DNA of 29,117 nt from Anaerolineae bacterium (GCA_020848855.1 JADLHH010000059.1:1-29117), one strand, 5' to 3'; counted from the stretch's first letter, positions 7,256 through 15,667 are shown. Numbers and translations are program-made. Notes: generated by a model not told the origin, from the letters alone.

Positions 7256-8434
7256 ATGAAGATCAAACTGTTGGTGCTGCTGCTGGTATTCGTTGTTCCA
7301 CTGGGGGTCGTCAGCGCTCAGACGCCCATCGAATCGTTGGGCGAGGGCGAAGGCGCGCTGGATATCATCGCCTGGGCAGGTTACATCGAGCGCGGCGACA
7401 CCGACCCGGCTTACGACTGGGTGACGGATTTTGAGGCTGAAACCGGCTGCATGGTTCAGGTGAAGACGGCGGCGACCTCCGACGAGATGGTCGCGTTGAT
7501 GAACGAAGGACGTTTCGACCTGGTGACAGCTTCAGGCGATGCCAGTCTGCGCCTGGTGGCAGGCGGTCGCGTTCAGCCGATTAACCTCGACCTGATCCCA
7601 AGCTGGAGTACGGTCGATGAGCGGCTGCAGAACGCCCCCTGGCATACGGTCGATACCGATGGCGACGGCGTGGCGGAGCATTACGGCGTGCCGTACCAGT
7701 GGGGTCCTAATGTGTTGATGTACAACTCCGAGACGTTTGGTGACAGCGCGCCGACGAGCTGGAATGTCGTTTTCGAAGAGATGACGCTGCCGGATGGCGA
7801 ATCGAACGCTGGGCGCGTACAGGCTTACGACGGTCCGATCTACGTGGCTGACGCTGCCCTGTACCTGAGGGCGAACAACCCGGAGCTGGGCATCACCGAC
7901 CCGTACTCGCTCGACCGCGACCAGTTCAACGCCGCGCTCGACCTGCTGCGCCAGCAGCGCCACTTGGTCGGTCGCTACTGGCACGATGCGTTCATCCAGA
8001 TGGACGACTTCACCAATGAAGGTGTCGTCGCTTCCGGCTCGTGGCCCTTCCAGGTGAACCTGCTTCAGGCGGGCGGCGCGCCGATTGCCAGCGTGATCCC
8101 CGTCGAAGGGGCGACTGGCTGGGCGGACACGACCATGATGCACAGCGAAGCGCCGCACCCCAACTGCGCCTACATGTGGCTGGAACACTCCGTCAATCCC
8201 AAGCTGCAGGGCGACCTGGCGGCGTGGTTCGGCTCGGTTCCGGCAGTTCCGGCTGCCTGCACCGGCAACGAACTGCTCACCGACACCGGCTGTGCGACCA
8301 ACGGCTTCGACGATTTCGAGAGCATTCACTTCTGGCGCACGCCGACCGCCACCTGCGCGGACGGGCGCGGCGACATCTGCGTGCCGTATTACGAGTGGGT
8401 CAGCAGCTACGTCGGCGTGATCGGCGGGCGGTAA
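7256..8434 (+). CDS. ydcS: putrescine/spermidine-type ABC transporter substrate-binding protein, YdcS-like
   Basis: A 392-residue extracytoplasmic solute-binding protein. The N-terminal 21 residues are a Sec signal peptide (MKIK, hydrophobic core, VVSA before QTP). There is no lipobox cysteine, so it is not an evident lipoprotein. The mature part has segments I recall from E. coli YdcS: AWAGYIERG, TSDEMVALMNEG, LVTASGDASLRL, NAPWHTVD, PYQWGPNVLMYN, RVQAYDGPI, ASGSWPFQVN and ADTTMMHSEA. The ATG at 7256 has CAGGAGA eight bases upstream, and the upstream extension of the frame is untranslated leader. With the ALDH, ATPase and two permeases that follow, it forms a ydcSTUVW-like putrescine uptake and oxidation cluster. 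The ligand is inferred from family and neighbours. Confidence 0.9.
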   Translation: MKIKLLVLLLVFVVPLGVVSAQTPIESLGEGEGALDIIAWAGYIERGDTDPAYDWVTDFEAETGCMVQVKTAATSDEMVALMNEGRFDLVTASGDASLRLVAGGRVQPINLDLIPSWSTVDERLQNAPWHTVDTDGDGVAEHYGVPYQWGPNVLMYNSETFGDSAPTSWNVVFEEMTLPDGESNAGRVQAYDGPIYVADAALYLRANNPELGITDPYSLDRDQFNAALDLLRQQRHLVGRYWHDAFIQMDDFTNEGVVASGSWPFQVNLLQAGGAPIASVIPVEGATGWADTTMMHSEAPHPNCAYMWLEHSVNPKLQGDLAAWFGSVPAVPAACTGNELLTDTGCATNGFDDFESIHFWRTPTATCADGRGDICVPYYEWVSSYVGVIGGR

Positions 8435-8460
8435 TTGCCGTATAGCGCATAGATTTCCTC

Positions 8461-8488
8461 GTAGGGGCACGATATATCGTGCCCCTAC
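8461..8488. repeat. GTAGGGG-type perfect palindrome, copy 2
   Basis: A 14-base arm GTAGGGGCACGATA is followed directly by its exact reverse complement. It lies between ydcS and ydcW, 26 bases past the ydcS stop. It shares its GTAGGGGC ends with 72-99 and 10055-10096. It could reduce or end transcription after the abundant binding-protein message, or simply be a dispersed palindrome. Confidence 0.75.
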
Positions 8489-8522
8489 ACAAACCAATTG
8501 TTGTCTGTGGGGCACAATTACG

Positions 8523-9965
8523 ATGGACTACAAATTGTGGATCAACGGTCGCTGGGCGGATTCGCGCGACGGCGGCATGATGGCGGTCGAAAACCCGGTG
8601 ACGGGCGAGACGATCGCGCAGGTCGTCAACGGCGGGCGCGGCGACGTGGACGCGGCGGTGAGCGCCGCCCGCGATGCCTACTACGATGGGCGCTGGTCGC
8701 GGCTGACGCCGGCGCAGCGCTCGCTGGCGATCTGGAAGCTGGCGGATTTGCTGCAAGCCAACGCCGAGCAGTTCGCGCGGGCGGAATCGGACAATACCGG
8801 CAAGCCGTACCAGTTTGTCAGTCTGGGCGCGGACATGCCGTTCGGCATTGACAACCTGCGTTTCTTCGCGGCGGCGGCTCGTGATACACACGGCTACAGC
8901 GCGGGCGAGTACATGGCGGGCTACACGTCGATGTACCGCCGCGAGCCAGTGGGCGTGGTCGGACAGATCGCGCCCTGGAATTACCCGCTGCTGATGGCGA
9001 TCTGGAAGATTGGTCCGGCGCTGGCGGCTGGCTGCACGGTCGTGCTGAAGCCCGCGCCCGGCACGCCGATCACGTCGCTGATGCTGGCGGAGCTGAGCGC
9101 TGAAGCGGGTATCCCCGACGGCGTGCTGAACGTGGTCACAGGCGGCAACGACACCGGGCAGGCGCTGGTCGAGCACCCCGACGTGCGCATGGTCAGCCTG
9201 ACCGGCTCGACCGGGACGGGCAAGAAGATCATGAAAACCGCCGCCGACACACTCAAGCGGGTGCATCTGGAACTGGGCGGGAAAGCGCCGTTCATCGTGT
9301 TCGACGACGCCGACGTGGATCAGGTGGCGGCAATCGCCACGCTGACCTCGACATTCAACACCGGGCAGGACTGCACCGCCGCGACGCGCGTCTACGTCGA
9401 GCAGCGGCAGATGAACAACGTCCTCGAAGCGATAGTCGAGGGGATGCGCGGCGTGAAAGTCGGCGGGCAGTACGAGGATGGCGTGAAAATGGGTCCGCTG
9501 ATTTCATCAACGCAGCGCGAGCGCGTCAGCGGCTTCGTCGAGCGGGCGCGGGCGTCCGGCGCGAAAGTGCTGACCGGCGGGAGCGTGCCGGCGGGCAGGG
9601 ACGGCGGCTATTTCTACGCGCCAACGGTGATCGCCGACGCCGACCAGAAATCGGAGATCATCCAGAGCGAGGTGTTCGGTCCGGTGCTGACGATCAGCGC
9701 GTTCAAGGACGAGGCGGACGCGGTGCGGCTGGGCAACGATGTGCTGTACGGGCTGGCGGCGTCGCTGTGGACGAAGGATATCGGGCGGGCGATGCGCATC
9801 TCGCGCGATCTCGAATTTGGGACGGTCTGGATCAACGATCACATCCCACTCACGTCCGAGACGCCGCACGGCGGCTTCAAGCAGTCGGGCTTCGGCAAAG
9901 ACCTGAGCGCCGAGGCGGTCGGCGACTACCGCATCACCAAGCATGTGATGGTGAAAAACGGATAA
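8523..9965 (+). CDS. patD: gamma-aminobutyraldehyde dehydrogenase (aldehyde dehydrogenase family)
   Basis: A 480-residue NAD-dependent aldehyde dehydrogenase of normal length. PWNYP (151-155), KPAPGTPITSL, the nucleotide-contact loop LTGSTGTGK, the catalytic base Glu250 in HLELGGK and the nucleophile Cys284 in NTGQDCTAATR are all present. The GQDCTA context is typical of PatD/YdcW, which oxidises 4-aminobutanal (from putrescine transamination or oxidation) to GABA. Genes for a YdcSTUV-like transporter surround it, supporting this substrate over betaine aldehyde. The ribosome binding site is weak (GGGGCAC about 8 bases upstream). The aminotransferase needed to make the aldehyde is not in the window. 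Confidence 0.9.
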   Translation: MDYKLWINGRWADSRDGGMMAVENPVTGETIAQVVNGGRGDVDAAVSAARDAYYDGRWSRLTPAQRSLAIWKLADLLQANAEQFARAESDNTGKPYQFVSLGADMPFGIDNLRFFAAAARDTHGYSAGEYMAGYTSMYRREPVGVVGQIAPWNYPLLMAIWKIGPALAAGCTVVLKPAPGTPITSLMLAELSAEAGIPDGVLNVVTGGNDTGQALVEHPDVRMVSLTGSTGTGKKIMKTAADTLKRVHLELGGKAPFIVFDDADVDQVAAIATLTSTFNTGQDCTAATRVYVEQRQMNNVLEAIVEGMRGVKVGGQYEDGVKMGPLISSTQRERVSGFVERARASGAKVLTGGSVPAGRDGGYFYAPTVIADADQKSEIIQSEVFGPVLTISAFKDEADAVRLGNDVLYGLAASLWTKDIGRAMRISRDLEFGTVWINDHIPLTSETPHGGFKQSGFGKDLSAEAVGDYRITKHVMVKNG

Positions 9966-9970
9966 AAGCA

Positions 9971-10000
9971 GGACTGAGGGACGAGGGCTGAGGACTGAGG
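9971..10000. repeat. short tandem GGACTGAGG repeat
   Basis: GGACTGAGG, then GACGAGG, then GCTGAGG, then ACTGAGG form an imperfect purine-rich tandem run directly after the ydcW stop. It looks like a spacer repeat, with no coding sign. Confidence 0.6.
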
Positions 10001-10019
10001 AAAAGCAAAGCCGATTGTG

Positions 10020-10047
10020 AATCACAGAGACCTCAGCGGGCATAGAG
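10020..10047 (+). repeat. ACAGAGACC-type dispersed repeat, degenerate copy
   Basis: This 28-base stretch matches 19378-19405 at 24 of 28 positions without gaps (shared core CACAGAGACC, then CAG.GGGCA.AGAG). It is one of at least two copies of a short dispersed element in the window. Here it sits in the ydcW-small ORF spacer. Confidence 0.6.
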
Positions 10048-10054
10048 TTATACT

Positions 10055-10096
10055 GTAGGGGTGCGGCGCAATCCATTCGCTGTGCCGCGCCCCTGC
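10055..10096. repeat. GTAGGGG-type hairpin, copy 3
   Basis: GTAGGGGTGCGGCGCA (10055-10070) pairs with 10081-10096 through a few wobble pairs, leaving a 10-base loop. The outer arm matches copies at 72-99 and 8461-8488. It ends 26 bases before the start of the small cysteine-rich gene. Confidence 0.65.
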
Positions 10097-10121
10097 ACGC
10101 TCGAAAGCGGAGGTGATGCAA

Positions 10122-10391
10122 ATGCTGATCTATGATGACGCAGAGCAAGCCTATCTTCGCTGGGTACAGGCAAACCCGAACGGCTATGTCCTGAATGCTC
10201 CAAAGGGCGACGGCAAGGTCTCCTACGCCATGCTGCACCGGGCGTCGTGCCGCTCGATTAGCTCCGATCAGCACACCCACTACACGACCACGACCTACAG
10301 CAAGGTGTGTTCGCTCAAGAAACAGGAACTGGTTGACTGGGGACGCAAACACTCACGCAGCTTCAAGGAGTGTTCGCTTTGCAAGCCTTAA
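10122..10391 (+). CDS. conserved small Cys-containing protein of unknown function
   Basis: An 89-residue soluble protein starting at ATG 10122, with GGAGGTG at 10109-10115 six bases upstream. Near-start ATG 10116 and GTG 10113 overlap the binding site and are less likely. It opens with YLRWVQANPNGYVLN, continues with MLHRASCRSIS (His39, Cys43), KVC (Cys63) and ends in CSLC (Cys84, Cys87). The four Cys and nearby His could form a small zinc site. I recall short proteins or domains of this pattern in actinobacteria and other soil bacteria, with no assigned role. It sits between the ALDH and ATPase genes of the putrescine cluster but behind three repeats, so it may be an unrelated insertion. Confidence 0.7.
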   Translation: MLIYDDAEQAYLRWVQANPNGYVLNAPKGDGKVSYAMLHRASCRSISSDQHTHYTTTTYSKVCSLKKQELVDWGRKHSRSFKECSLCKP

Positions 10392-10417
10392 TGACAAGCC
10401 GTAACGATGGATAAAAC

Positions 10418-11458
10418 ATGAGTGTAAAAGCGGCTTCTGTTCGGCTCGTGAATGTGTCGCGGCATTTCGGCGCGGTGCGCGCGGTCGATGACGTATCGCT
10501 GGATGTGTTCGAAGGTGAATTCTTCTCGATGCTCGGTCCGTCAGGATCGGGCAAGACCACCTGCCTGCGGCTGATCGCCGGGTTCGAACATCCCAACGCC
10601 GGGCAGATCATCCTGCACGGGCAGGATGTCGCCAAACTGCCGCCCTACGAGCGCGACGTGAACACCGTGTTTCAGGATTACGCCCTGTTCCCGCACATGA
10701 CCGTCGGCGAGAACGTCGGCTACGGGCTGATGATCAGGAAGGTGGCAAAGCCGGAACGCGCCCGGCGCGTCGCCGAAATGCTGGAGCTGGTGCGGCTGTC
10801 CGGTCTGGGAGACCGCAAGCCGGCGCAGCTTTCCGGCGGGCAGCGGCAGCGAGTCGCGCTGGCGCGGGCGCTGGTCAATCATCCGAGCGTGCTGCTGCTC
10901 GACGAGCCGCTGGGCGCGCTCGACCTCAAGCTGCGCCAGCAGATGCAGGTCGAACTCAAGAATATTCAGCAGCAGGTCGGCATCACCTTCATCTACGTGA
11001 CGCACGATCAGGAAGAAGCGCTGACGATGTCCGACCGGCTGGCGGTGTTCAATCACGGCAGGATCGAGCAGATTGGCTCGCCGGCGGAAGTGTACGAGAA
11101 GCCGCAGACCGGCTTCGTCGCCGGGTTCGTCGGCGTGTCGAACATCGTCAGCAGTACGGCGGCGCAGCAGATCACCGGGGCGGCGAGCGCGTTCTCGATC
11201 CGACCGGAGAAAATTGTGATGGTCGCGCCGGGAACGCCGACGCCGACCGACTGCTACAGCGTGCCGGGCGTTGTCCGCGACGTGGTGTATCTGGGGATGC
11301 ACACTCGCTACCTGATCGAACTGGAAGCGGGCAGCGACCTGACGGTCGTCCAGCAAAACCTCGAATCGACCTCGATGGAAGTGCTGGCGGCGAAAGGACG
11401 GCGCGTCCAGTTGGTGTGGCGGCGCGACTTCAACCGCGTGATTGGGCAGGAGGGATAA
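10418..11458 (+). CDS. ydcT: putrescine/spermidine ABC transporter ATPase, YdcT/PotA-like
   Basis: A 346-residue importer ATPase. It has Walker A GPSGSGKT (40-47), the Q-loop at Gln86 (VFQDYALFPHMTV), signature LSGGQ (138-142), Walker B VLLLDEP (158-164) and the switch His196 in VTHDQEE. The last approximately 100 residues (from about SIRPEKIV) form the TOBE regulatory domain usual for PotA-type subunits. It powers import through the two permeases encoded next. The stop overlaps the first base of the downstream permease ATG (TAATG), so translation is likely coupled. No strong ribosome binding site is seen before ATG 10418. Confidence 0.93.
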   Translation: MSVKAASVRLVNVSRHFGAVRAVDDVSLDVFEGEFFSMLGPSGSGKTTCLRLIAGFEHPNAGQIILHGQDVAKLPPYERDVNTVFQDYALFPHMTVGENVGYGLMIRKVAKPERARRVAEMLELVRLSGLGDRKPAQLSGGQRQRVALARALVNHPSVLLLDEPLGALDLKLRQQMQVELKNIQQQVGITFIYVTHDQEEALTMSDRLAVFNHGRIEQIGSPAEVYEKPQTGFVAGFVGVSNIVSSTAAQQITGAASAFSIRPEKIVMVAPGTPTPTDCYSVPGVVRDVVYLGMHTRYLIELEAGSDLTVVQQNLESTSMEVLAAKGRRVQLVWRRDFNRVIGQEG

Positions 11459-12408
11459 TGGCGACGACGGCAGCCAGCCTACCCATCCCGGCGCAGCCTT
11501 CGCGCGTGCGCCGCGCCGCGAATTATCTGTACCGCCATCCGCTGCTGGCGCTGGCGCTGCTGCTCCTGCCGACGCTCTTCTGGCTGGGCGTGTTCTACCT
11601 CGGCTCGCTTTCGTCGATGCTGGTGCAGAGCTTCTTCTACCTGGACGACTTTTCCGGGCGCATCGTCCGGCAGTTTTCGACGCGGACGTACCAGCAGTTG
11701 TTCATGCAGGTCAACGTCGACATCGTGCTGCGCACCGTCGGCATGGCGGCGGCGGTGACGATTGCCGCCGCGCTGATCGCCTTTCCGCTGGCGTACTACA
11801 TGGCGCGGCACGCCTCGTACCGCATCAAGGGGCTGCTGTATCTCGGTGTGATGCTGCCGCTGTGGTCGAGCTATCTGGTGCGGGTCTACGCCTGGAAGCT
11901 GATTCTGGCGCAGGAAGGGATCATCACCTGGGTGGCGAACGGTCTCGGCTTGGGCGGCGTGCTTCAATGGCTGCTCGACCTGCCCGGTATCGGTGGTCCG
12001 TCGCTGTCATTCTCGTACATCGGCTTGTTCGTCGTGTTCGTGTACATCTGGCTGCCGTACATGATCCTGCCGATCACGACGGCACTGGAGCGCGTGCCCA
12101 GGTCGGTGATCGAGGCATCGGGCGACCTCGGCGCGCGACCGGGCATGACCTTCCGCAAGGTGACGCTGCCGCTGGCGTTCCCCGGCGTGATTGCCGGGTC
12201 GATCTTCACGTTCTCGCTGACCCTGGGCGATTACATCATCCCCGGCGTGTTCGGCAATTCGAGCTACTTCATCGGGCAGGCGGTGTATCTGCAGCAGGGC
12301 ACGGCGGGCAATATCCCGCTGGCAGCCGCCTTCACGGTCGTGCCGATCGTGATCATGGGCGTGTATTTGCTGGTCGCGCGGCGATTGGGGGCGTTCGATG
12401 CCCTTTGA
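11458..12408 (+). CDS. ydcU: ABC transporter permease, YdcU/PotB-like
   Basis: A 316-residue inner membrane permease with about six transmembrane segments, the first at residues about 28-50 ([21 protein letters not shown]). The EAA loop that contacts the ATPase is visible as [29 protein letters not shown] in two halves around residue 225. The ATG at 11458 has AGGAGGG just upstream in the end of the ATPase gene. A longer in-frame reading from 11416 would run inside the ATPase gene and is rejected. It pairs with the next permease to form the channel. Confidence 0.92.
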   Translation: MATTAASLPIPAQPSRVRRAANYLYRHPLLALALLLLPTLFWLGVFYLGSLSSMLVQSFFYLDDFSGRIVRQFSTRTYQQLFMQVNVDIVLRTVGMAAAVTIAAALIAFPLAYYMARHASYRIKGLLYLGVMLPLWSSYLVRVYAWKLILAQEGIITWVANGLGLGGVLQWLLDLPGIGGPSLSFSYIGLFVVFVYIWLPYMILPITTALERVPRSVIEASGDLGARPGMTFRKVTLPLAFPGVIAGSIFTFSLTLGDYIIPGVFGNSSYFIGQAVYLQQGTAGNIPLAAAFTVVPIVIMGVYLLVARRLGAFDAL

Positions 12409-13198
12409 GAACACGCAGCCGCGCGCTCCGTTCGGACTCAAGGCGGCGACCGTCGGCGCGCTGGTCTTTCTACACTTCCCGCTGCTGCTGATTGTCCTGT
12501 ACGCCTTCACGACCGAAGACGCCGCATTCACGTTTCCGCCGCCGGGACTCACGCTCGACTGGTTCGGCGTGCTGCTGGGACGGCAGGATTTCTGGAACGC
12601 GCTCGGCTTGTCGCTGGTGGTGGCGGTCGTGGCGACGCTGCTCGCGCTGATCATCGGCACGCTGACGGCGCTCGCCATCTTTCGCAGCAATTTCTTCGGG
12701 CGCGACGCCATCTCGCTGATGATGATCCTGCCGATTGCGCTGCCGGGTATCGTCACCGGCATCGCCCTACGCTCGGCGATCAATATTGCCAGCCTCGATT
12801 TCAGCTTCTGGACAATCGTGATCGGTCACGCGACGTTCTGCGTGGTGACGGTCTACAACAACGTCGTCGCCCGGCTGCGGCGCACCAACTTCTCGCAGGT
12901 CGAGGCGTCGATGGACTTGGGCGCGTCAATGCTGCAAACCTTCCGCTACGTGATTCTGCCGAACATCGCCACCGCGCTGCTGGCGGGCGGGATGCTGTCG
13001 TTCGCGCTGTCGTTCGACGAGGTCATCGTCACGACGTTCACCGCCGGGAACCAGCAAACGCTGCCGATCTGGATTTTCAGCCAGTTGATCCGCCCGCGCG
13101 ACCGCCCGGTGACCAACGTCGCCGCGATGATCGTGATCGCCACGACTCTGATTCCGCTGCTGCTCGCCTACCGCTTCACCCGCGAGGGAAGTGAGTAG
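12398..13198 (+). CDS. ydcV: ABC transporter permease, YdcV/PotC-like
   Basis: A 266-residue permease, second half of the heterodimeric channel. It has an N-terminal transmembrane segment ([19 protein letters not shown]) and five more hydrophobic stretches. The EAA loop [20 protein letters not shown] is near residue 170, followed by [14 protein letters not shown], a stretch typical of PotC-type permeases. The gene overlaps the preceding permease by 11 bases. It ends the putrescine cluster, and no hairpin terminator is evident before the next operon. Confidence 0.92.
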   Translation: MPFENTQPRAPFGLKAATVGALVFLHFPLLLIVLYAFTTEDAAFTFPPPGLTLDWFGVLLGRQDFWNALGLSLVVAVVATLLALIIGTLTALAIFRSNFFGRDAISLMMILPIALPGIVTGIALRSAINIASLDFSFWTIVIGHATFCVVTVYNNVVARLRRTNFSQVEASMDLGASMLQTFRYVILPNIATALLAGGMLSFALSFDEVIVTTFTAGNQQTLPIWIFSQLIRPRDRPVTNVAAMIVIATTLIPLLLAYRFTREGSE

Positions 13199-13229
13199 CG
13201 GTCTGACTCGATTCCCAGCCGAAACCATA

Positions 13230-13267
13230 CACTTGTCCGCGTCGAACGGTGATGAGTCTCACTTGTC
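13230..13267. promoter_or_regulatory. direct repeat CACTTGTC, 30 bp apart, before the methyltransferase island
   Basis: CACTTGTC occurs at 13230-13237 and 13260-13267, exactly 30 bp (about three helix turns) apart. This is within the 143-base spacer between ydcV and the first UroD-like gene. The spacing suits two binding sites for one regulator on the same DNA face. A weak CTGACT (13203) / CATACA (13226) promoter match lies just before it. With only two 8-mers, chance is a real alternative. Confidence 0.25.
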
Positions 13268-13341
13268 TGTGCCGCCGGGATGCGCTTAGCTCAAATAGGC
13301 GCTGTGACCTGTCTGGCAAGATGGGGCGAGAGATACCGTTT

Positions 13342-14514
13342 ATGGACACAATGACTTCCCGCCAGCGGATGCTGACCGCACTGACCGGCGGCGTGCCGGA
13401 TCGGCTGCCGGTAACGACGCATCACGTCATGCTGTCGTTCCTGCAGAAATACATGGGTGGCATCGACTACCACCGGTTTTTCGATATCCTTGAACTCGAC
13501 GCCTACCTGTGGACGGTTCCGTACCTGCCGGATGAGAGCGCGGGCGAGTACTTCGACCCGAACCAGACGTTCGTTCATCCGCTCGACCACACGCGTCGGG
13601 TCGTGTCCGACCGCTGGCGCATCGAGTGCGATTCGCTGCCCGATTCGGAATACCGGACGACGCGCTACCGCTTCGTCACGCCTAAAGGCACGCTGTCAAT
13701 GGTGCTGCAGGGGAACGACCAGACCGACTGGGTGGTCGAGCCGCTGATCAAGGAAAAGCGCGACATCGACCTGATCGCCAGCTACGTCACGCACCCGAAA
13801 TGCGACGTGGCAGCGGTCAACCGGACTGCTGAAGCGTTCGGCGAGCGCGGCTTGATACGCGGACACATCTGCTATTTCGACGTGTACGGGCAGCCGGGCT
13901 GCTGGCAGGATGCCGTCGAGCTGGTTGGAACGGAGCGGCTGATCCTCGAAACCTACGACGACCCGGCGTGGGTACACGAACTCATCCAGATATTGCAGGC
14001 GCGCAAGAAAACATTTATCCGGTCGCTGGCGGGCGCGCGCTACGACCTGCTCGAACTGGGCGGCGGCGCGGCGTCATCAACCGTGATTTCTCCCAAAATC
14101 TTCGACCAGTTCGTCGCGCCTTACGACTCCGAATTGATCGCGCTGGCGCATGAAGCCGGGCAGCGCATCGTCTATCACACCTGCGGCGGTATGATGCCGA
14201 TTCTGGAACGGATCGCCGGGATGCAGCCCGACGCGATGGAGACGTTCACGCCGCCGGGCATGGGCGGCGACACGCGGCTTGCCGAAGCCAAGCAGCGCAT
14301 CGGTGACAAGGTGTGCATGATCGGCGGGTTCGACCAGTTCCACTACTTCGTCGGCTGCACGCCGGACGAAACCCGCGCCGAAGTGCGGCGCTGCTTCGAG
14401 ACGGCGGGCGCGAACGGCAGCTACATCCTCAGCCCGTCCGATCACTTCTTCGATGCCGACCTCGACCTGCTGGCGGCGTTCGCAGACGAGGCGAAACACT
14501 GTGCTTATTCATAA
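13342..14514 (+). CDS. UroD/MtaA-superfamily corrinoid methyltransferase, paralog 1
   Basis: A 390-residue protein of the uroporphyrinogen decarboxylase superfamily, which includes corrinoid-dependent methyltransferases (MtaA, MtbA, CmuA and O-demethylase subunits). The N-terminal SRQRMLTALTGGVPDRLPV is typical of the superfamily. The His-x-Cys zinc motif HTCGG is at 279-281, preceded by PKIFDQFVAPYDSELIALAHEAG. The C-terminal strand reads YILSPSDHFFDADL (361-374), where MtaA/MtbA would have the third ligand, a cysteine. It lacks the N-terminal RQAGR motif of true HemE. It probably moves a methyl group to or from the corrinoid protein encoded downstream, with substrate unknown. ATG 13342 is chosen; ATG 13351 and 13321 are alternatives. 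It overlaps the next gene by 14 bases. Confidence 0.85.
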   Translation: MDTMTSRQRMLTALTGGVPDRLPVTTHHVMLSFLQKYMGGIDYHRFFDILELDAYLWTVPYLPDESAGEYFDPNQTFVHPLDHTRRVVSDRWRIECDSLPDSEYRTTRYRFVTPKGTLSMVLQGNDQTDWVVEPLIKEKRDIDLIASYVTHPKCDVAAVNRTAEAFGERGLIRGHICYFDVYGQPGCWQDAVELVGTERLILETYDDPAWVHELIQILQARKKTFIRSLAGARYDLLELGGGAASSTVISPKIFDQFVAPYDSELIALAHEAGQRIVYHTCGGMMPILERIAGMQPDAMETFTPPGMGGDTRLAEAKQRIGDKVCMIGGFDQFHYFVGCTPDETRAEVRRCFETAGANGSYILSPSDHFFDADLDLLAAFADEAKHCAYS

Positions 14515-15667
14515 GCCGGACGTGATCGAGATCGGCGTGCCGGTCGAGGAGATCGAGGCGCGCCGCCAGCGCGTGACGCAGGCGAAGCGCTTCGAGACGC
14601 CGGATCGCGTCCCGGTCATCCCGGCAATCGCCCATCGCTTCCTCGTGCCGCAGGTGGGCGTGTCGTTCCGCGATTATTACGCCGACCCCGAAACCATGCT
14701 GCGCACGCAAATCCTCGCGCAGAAGTGGCTGCTGGAGAATGTCCGCACCGACGCCTACTCGATTACCGGGGCGTGGGTCGGCGCGTGGACGGATTTTCAG
14801 AACACGTTCGAGGCGGGCAGCCTCGGCTGCGAAATCACCTTCCCGGACGACGACATCCCCTGGGTCGGTGCGGGCTGGGTCAAAACCGACGACGACCTGC
14901 GCCGCCTCGAAGCGATGGATTTCGTCCATTCCGGCATCAACGCCCGCCAGGTCGAGTACCGACGCGCCATGATGCGCGTCGCCGAGAAATACCCGGTGCG
15001 CTTTCAGGGCGGCGAGATTTTCTACCCCGGCGCGAACCCGGCGCTGACGCACACGTCCGACGGTCCGTTTGGGGTCGCGGGCGACGTGATCGGACAGACT
15101 GAACTGTTCCTCGGCGTTTACGAGCGCCCGGACTTCGTGCGTGAGGCGCTGCGCATCGTCACCGACAAGCTGATCGCGTGGCTGGATTTTTGCTGGGAAG
15201 AAGAAGAGCTGCCGACCCCGCGCGACTTCGCCTGGACGGATGACCTGGCGGTGTCGCTCTCTGCCCAGAGCTACCGCGACCTCGTGCTGCCGTTCGAACA
15301 GAAGCTGCGCTTCCACTTCGACGGCTACCTGAGCCTGCACATGTGCGGCAAAGCCGACCACATGCTCGAAATCTTCCGCGACGACCTCAGAATTAATGAA
15401 CTGCAAGGCTTCGGCTATCAGGTCAATCTCGACCGGGTGGCATCGGTGCTGGGCGGGCGGGTTGTACTGGTGGGCAACGTCAGCCCGATGCTGATCCATA
15501 CCGGCACGCCGGAGCAGGTGCGCGAAGCGACGCGCGCCGTGATCGACAAGTTGGCGGGGTATCGCGGGTTGATCATTCAGGACGGAAGTAACATCCCGCC
15601 TGGCTCGCCGCTGGAGAACATCAACGCTATGATGGAAGCCGCTGAGTTATACGGACGATACCGATAG
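14501..15667 (+). CDS. UroD/MtaA-superfamily corrinoid methyltransferase, paralog 2
   Basis: A 388-residue superfamily member from GTG 14501, inside the end of paralog 1. GACGAGGCG lies about 7 bases upstream and the first superfamily-like residues follow soon after. The motif HMCGK gives His280 and Cys282. No cysteine follows Cys282, so a third thiolate ligand is absent, and IIQDGSNIPPGSPLENI fills the equivalent C-terminal region. Residues 85-125 are rich in aromatic and acidic residues, probably lining the substrate pocket. The N-terminal half differs strongly from paralog 1, so this is not a recent tandem copy. Probably a methyl donor- or acceptor-specific transferase acting on the shared corrinoid protein. 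Confidence 0.83.
   Translation: MLIHKPDVIEIGVPVEEIEARRQRVTQAKRFETPDRVPVIPAIAHRFLVPQVGVSFRDYYADPETMLRTQILAQKWLLENVRTDAYSITGAWVGAWTDFQNTFEAGSLGCEITFPDDDIPWVGAGWVKTDDDLRRLEAMDFVHSGINARQVEYRRAMMRVAEKYPVRFQGGEIFYPGANPALTHTSDGPFGVAGDVIGQTELFLGVYERPDFVREALRIVTDKLIAWLDFCWEEEELPTPRDFAWTDDLAVSLSAQSYRDLVLPFEQKLRFHFDGYLSLHMCGKADHMLEIFRDDLRINELQGFGYQVNLDRVASVLGGRVVLVGNVSPMLIHTGTPEQVREATRAVIDKLAGYRGLIIQDGSNIPPGSPLENINAMMEAAELYGRYR

Noticed and set aside
9966..10121. An insertion sequence in the ydcW-ydcT spacer
   Set aside because: There is no transposase frame and no terminal inverted repeats with target duplication; only short repeats are present.
13199..13341. A cobalamin riboswitch before the corrinoid island
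   Set aside because: I see no B12-box-like conserved core, and the 143-base spacer is short for that riboswitch class with its expression platform.
14440..14514. A frameshift fusing UroD-like paralogs 1 and 2
   Set aside because: The 14-base overlap is in different frames, but each protein is full length with its own N- and C-terminal regions, so this is ordinary gene overlap.
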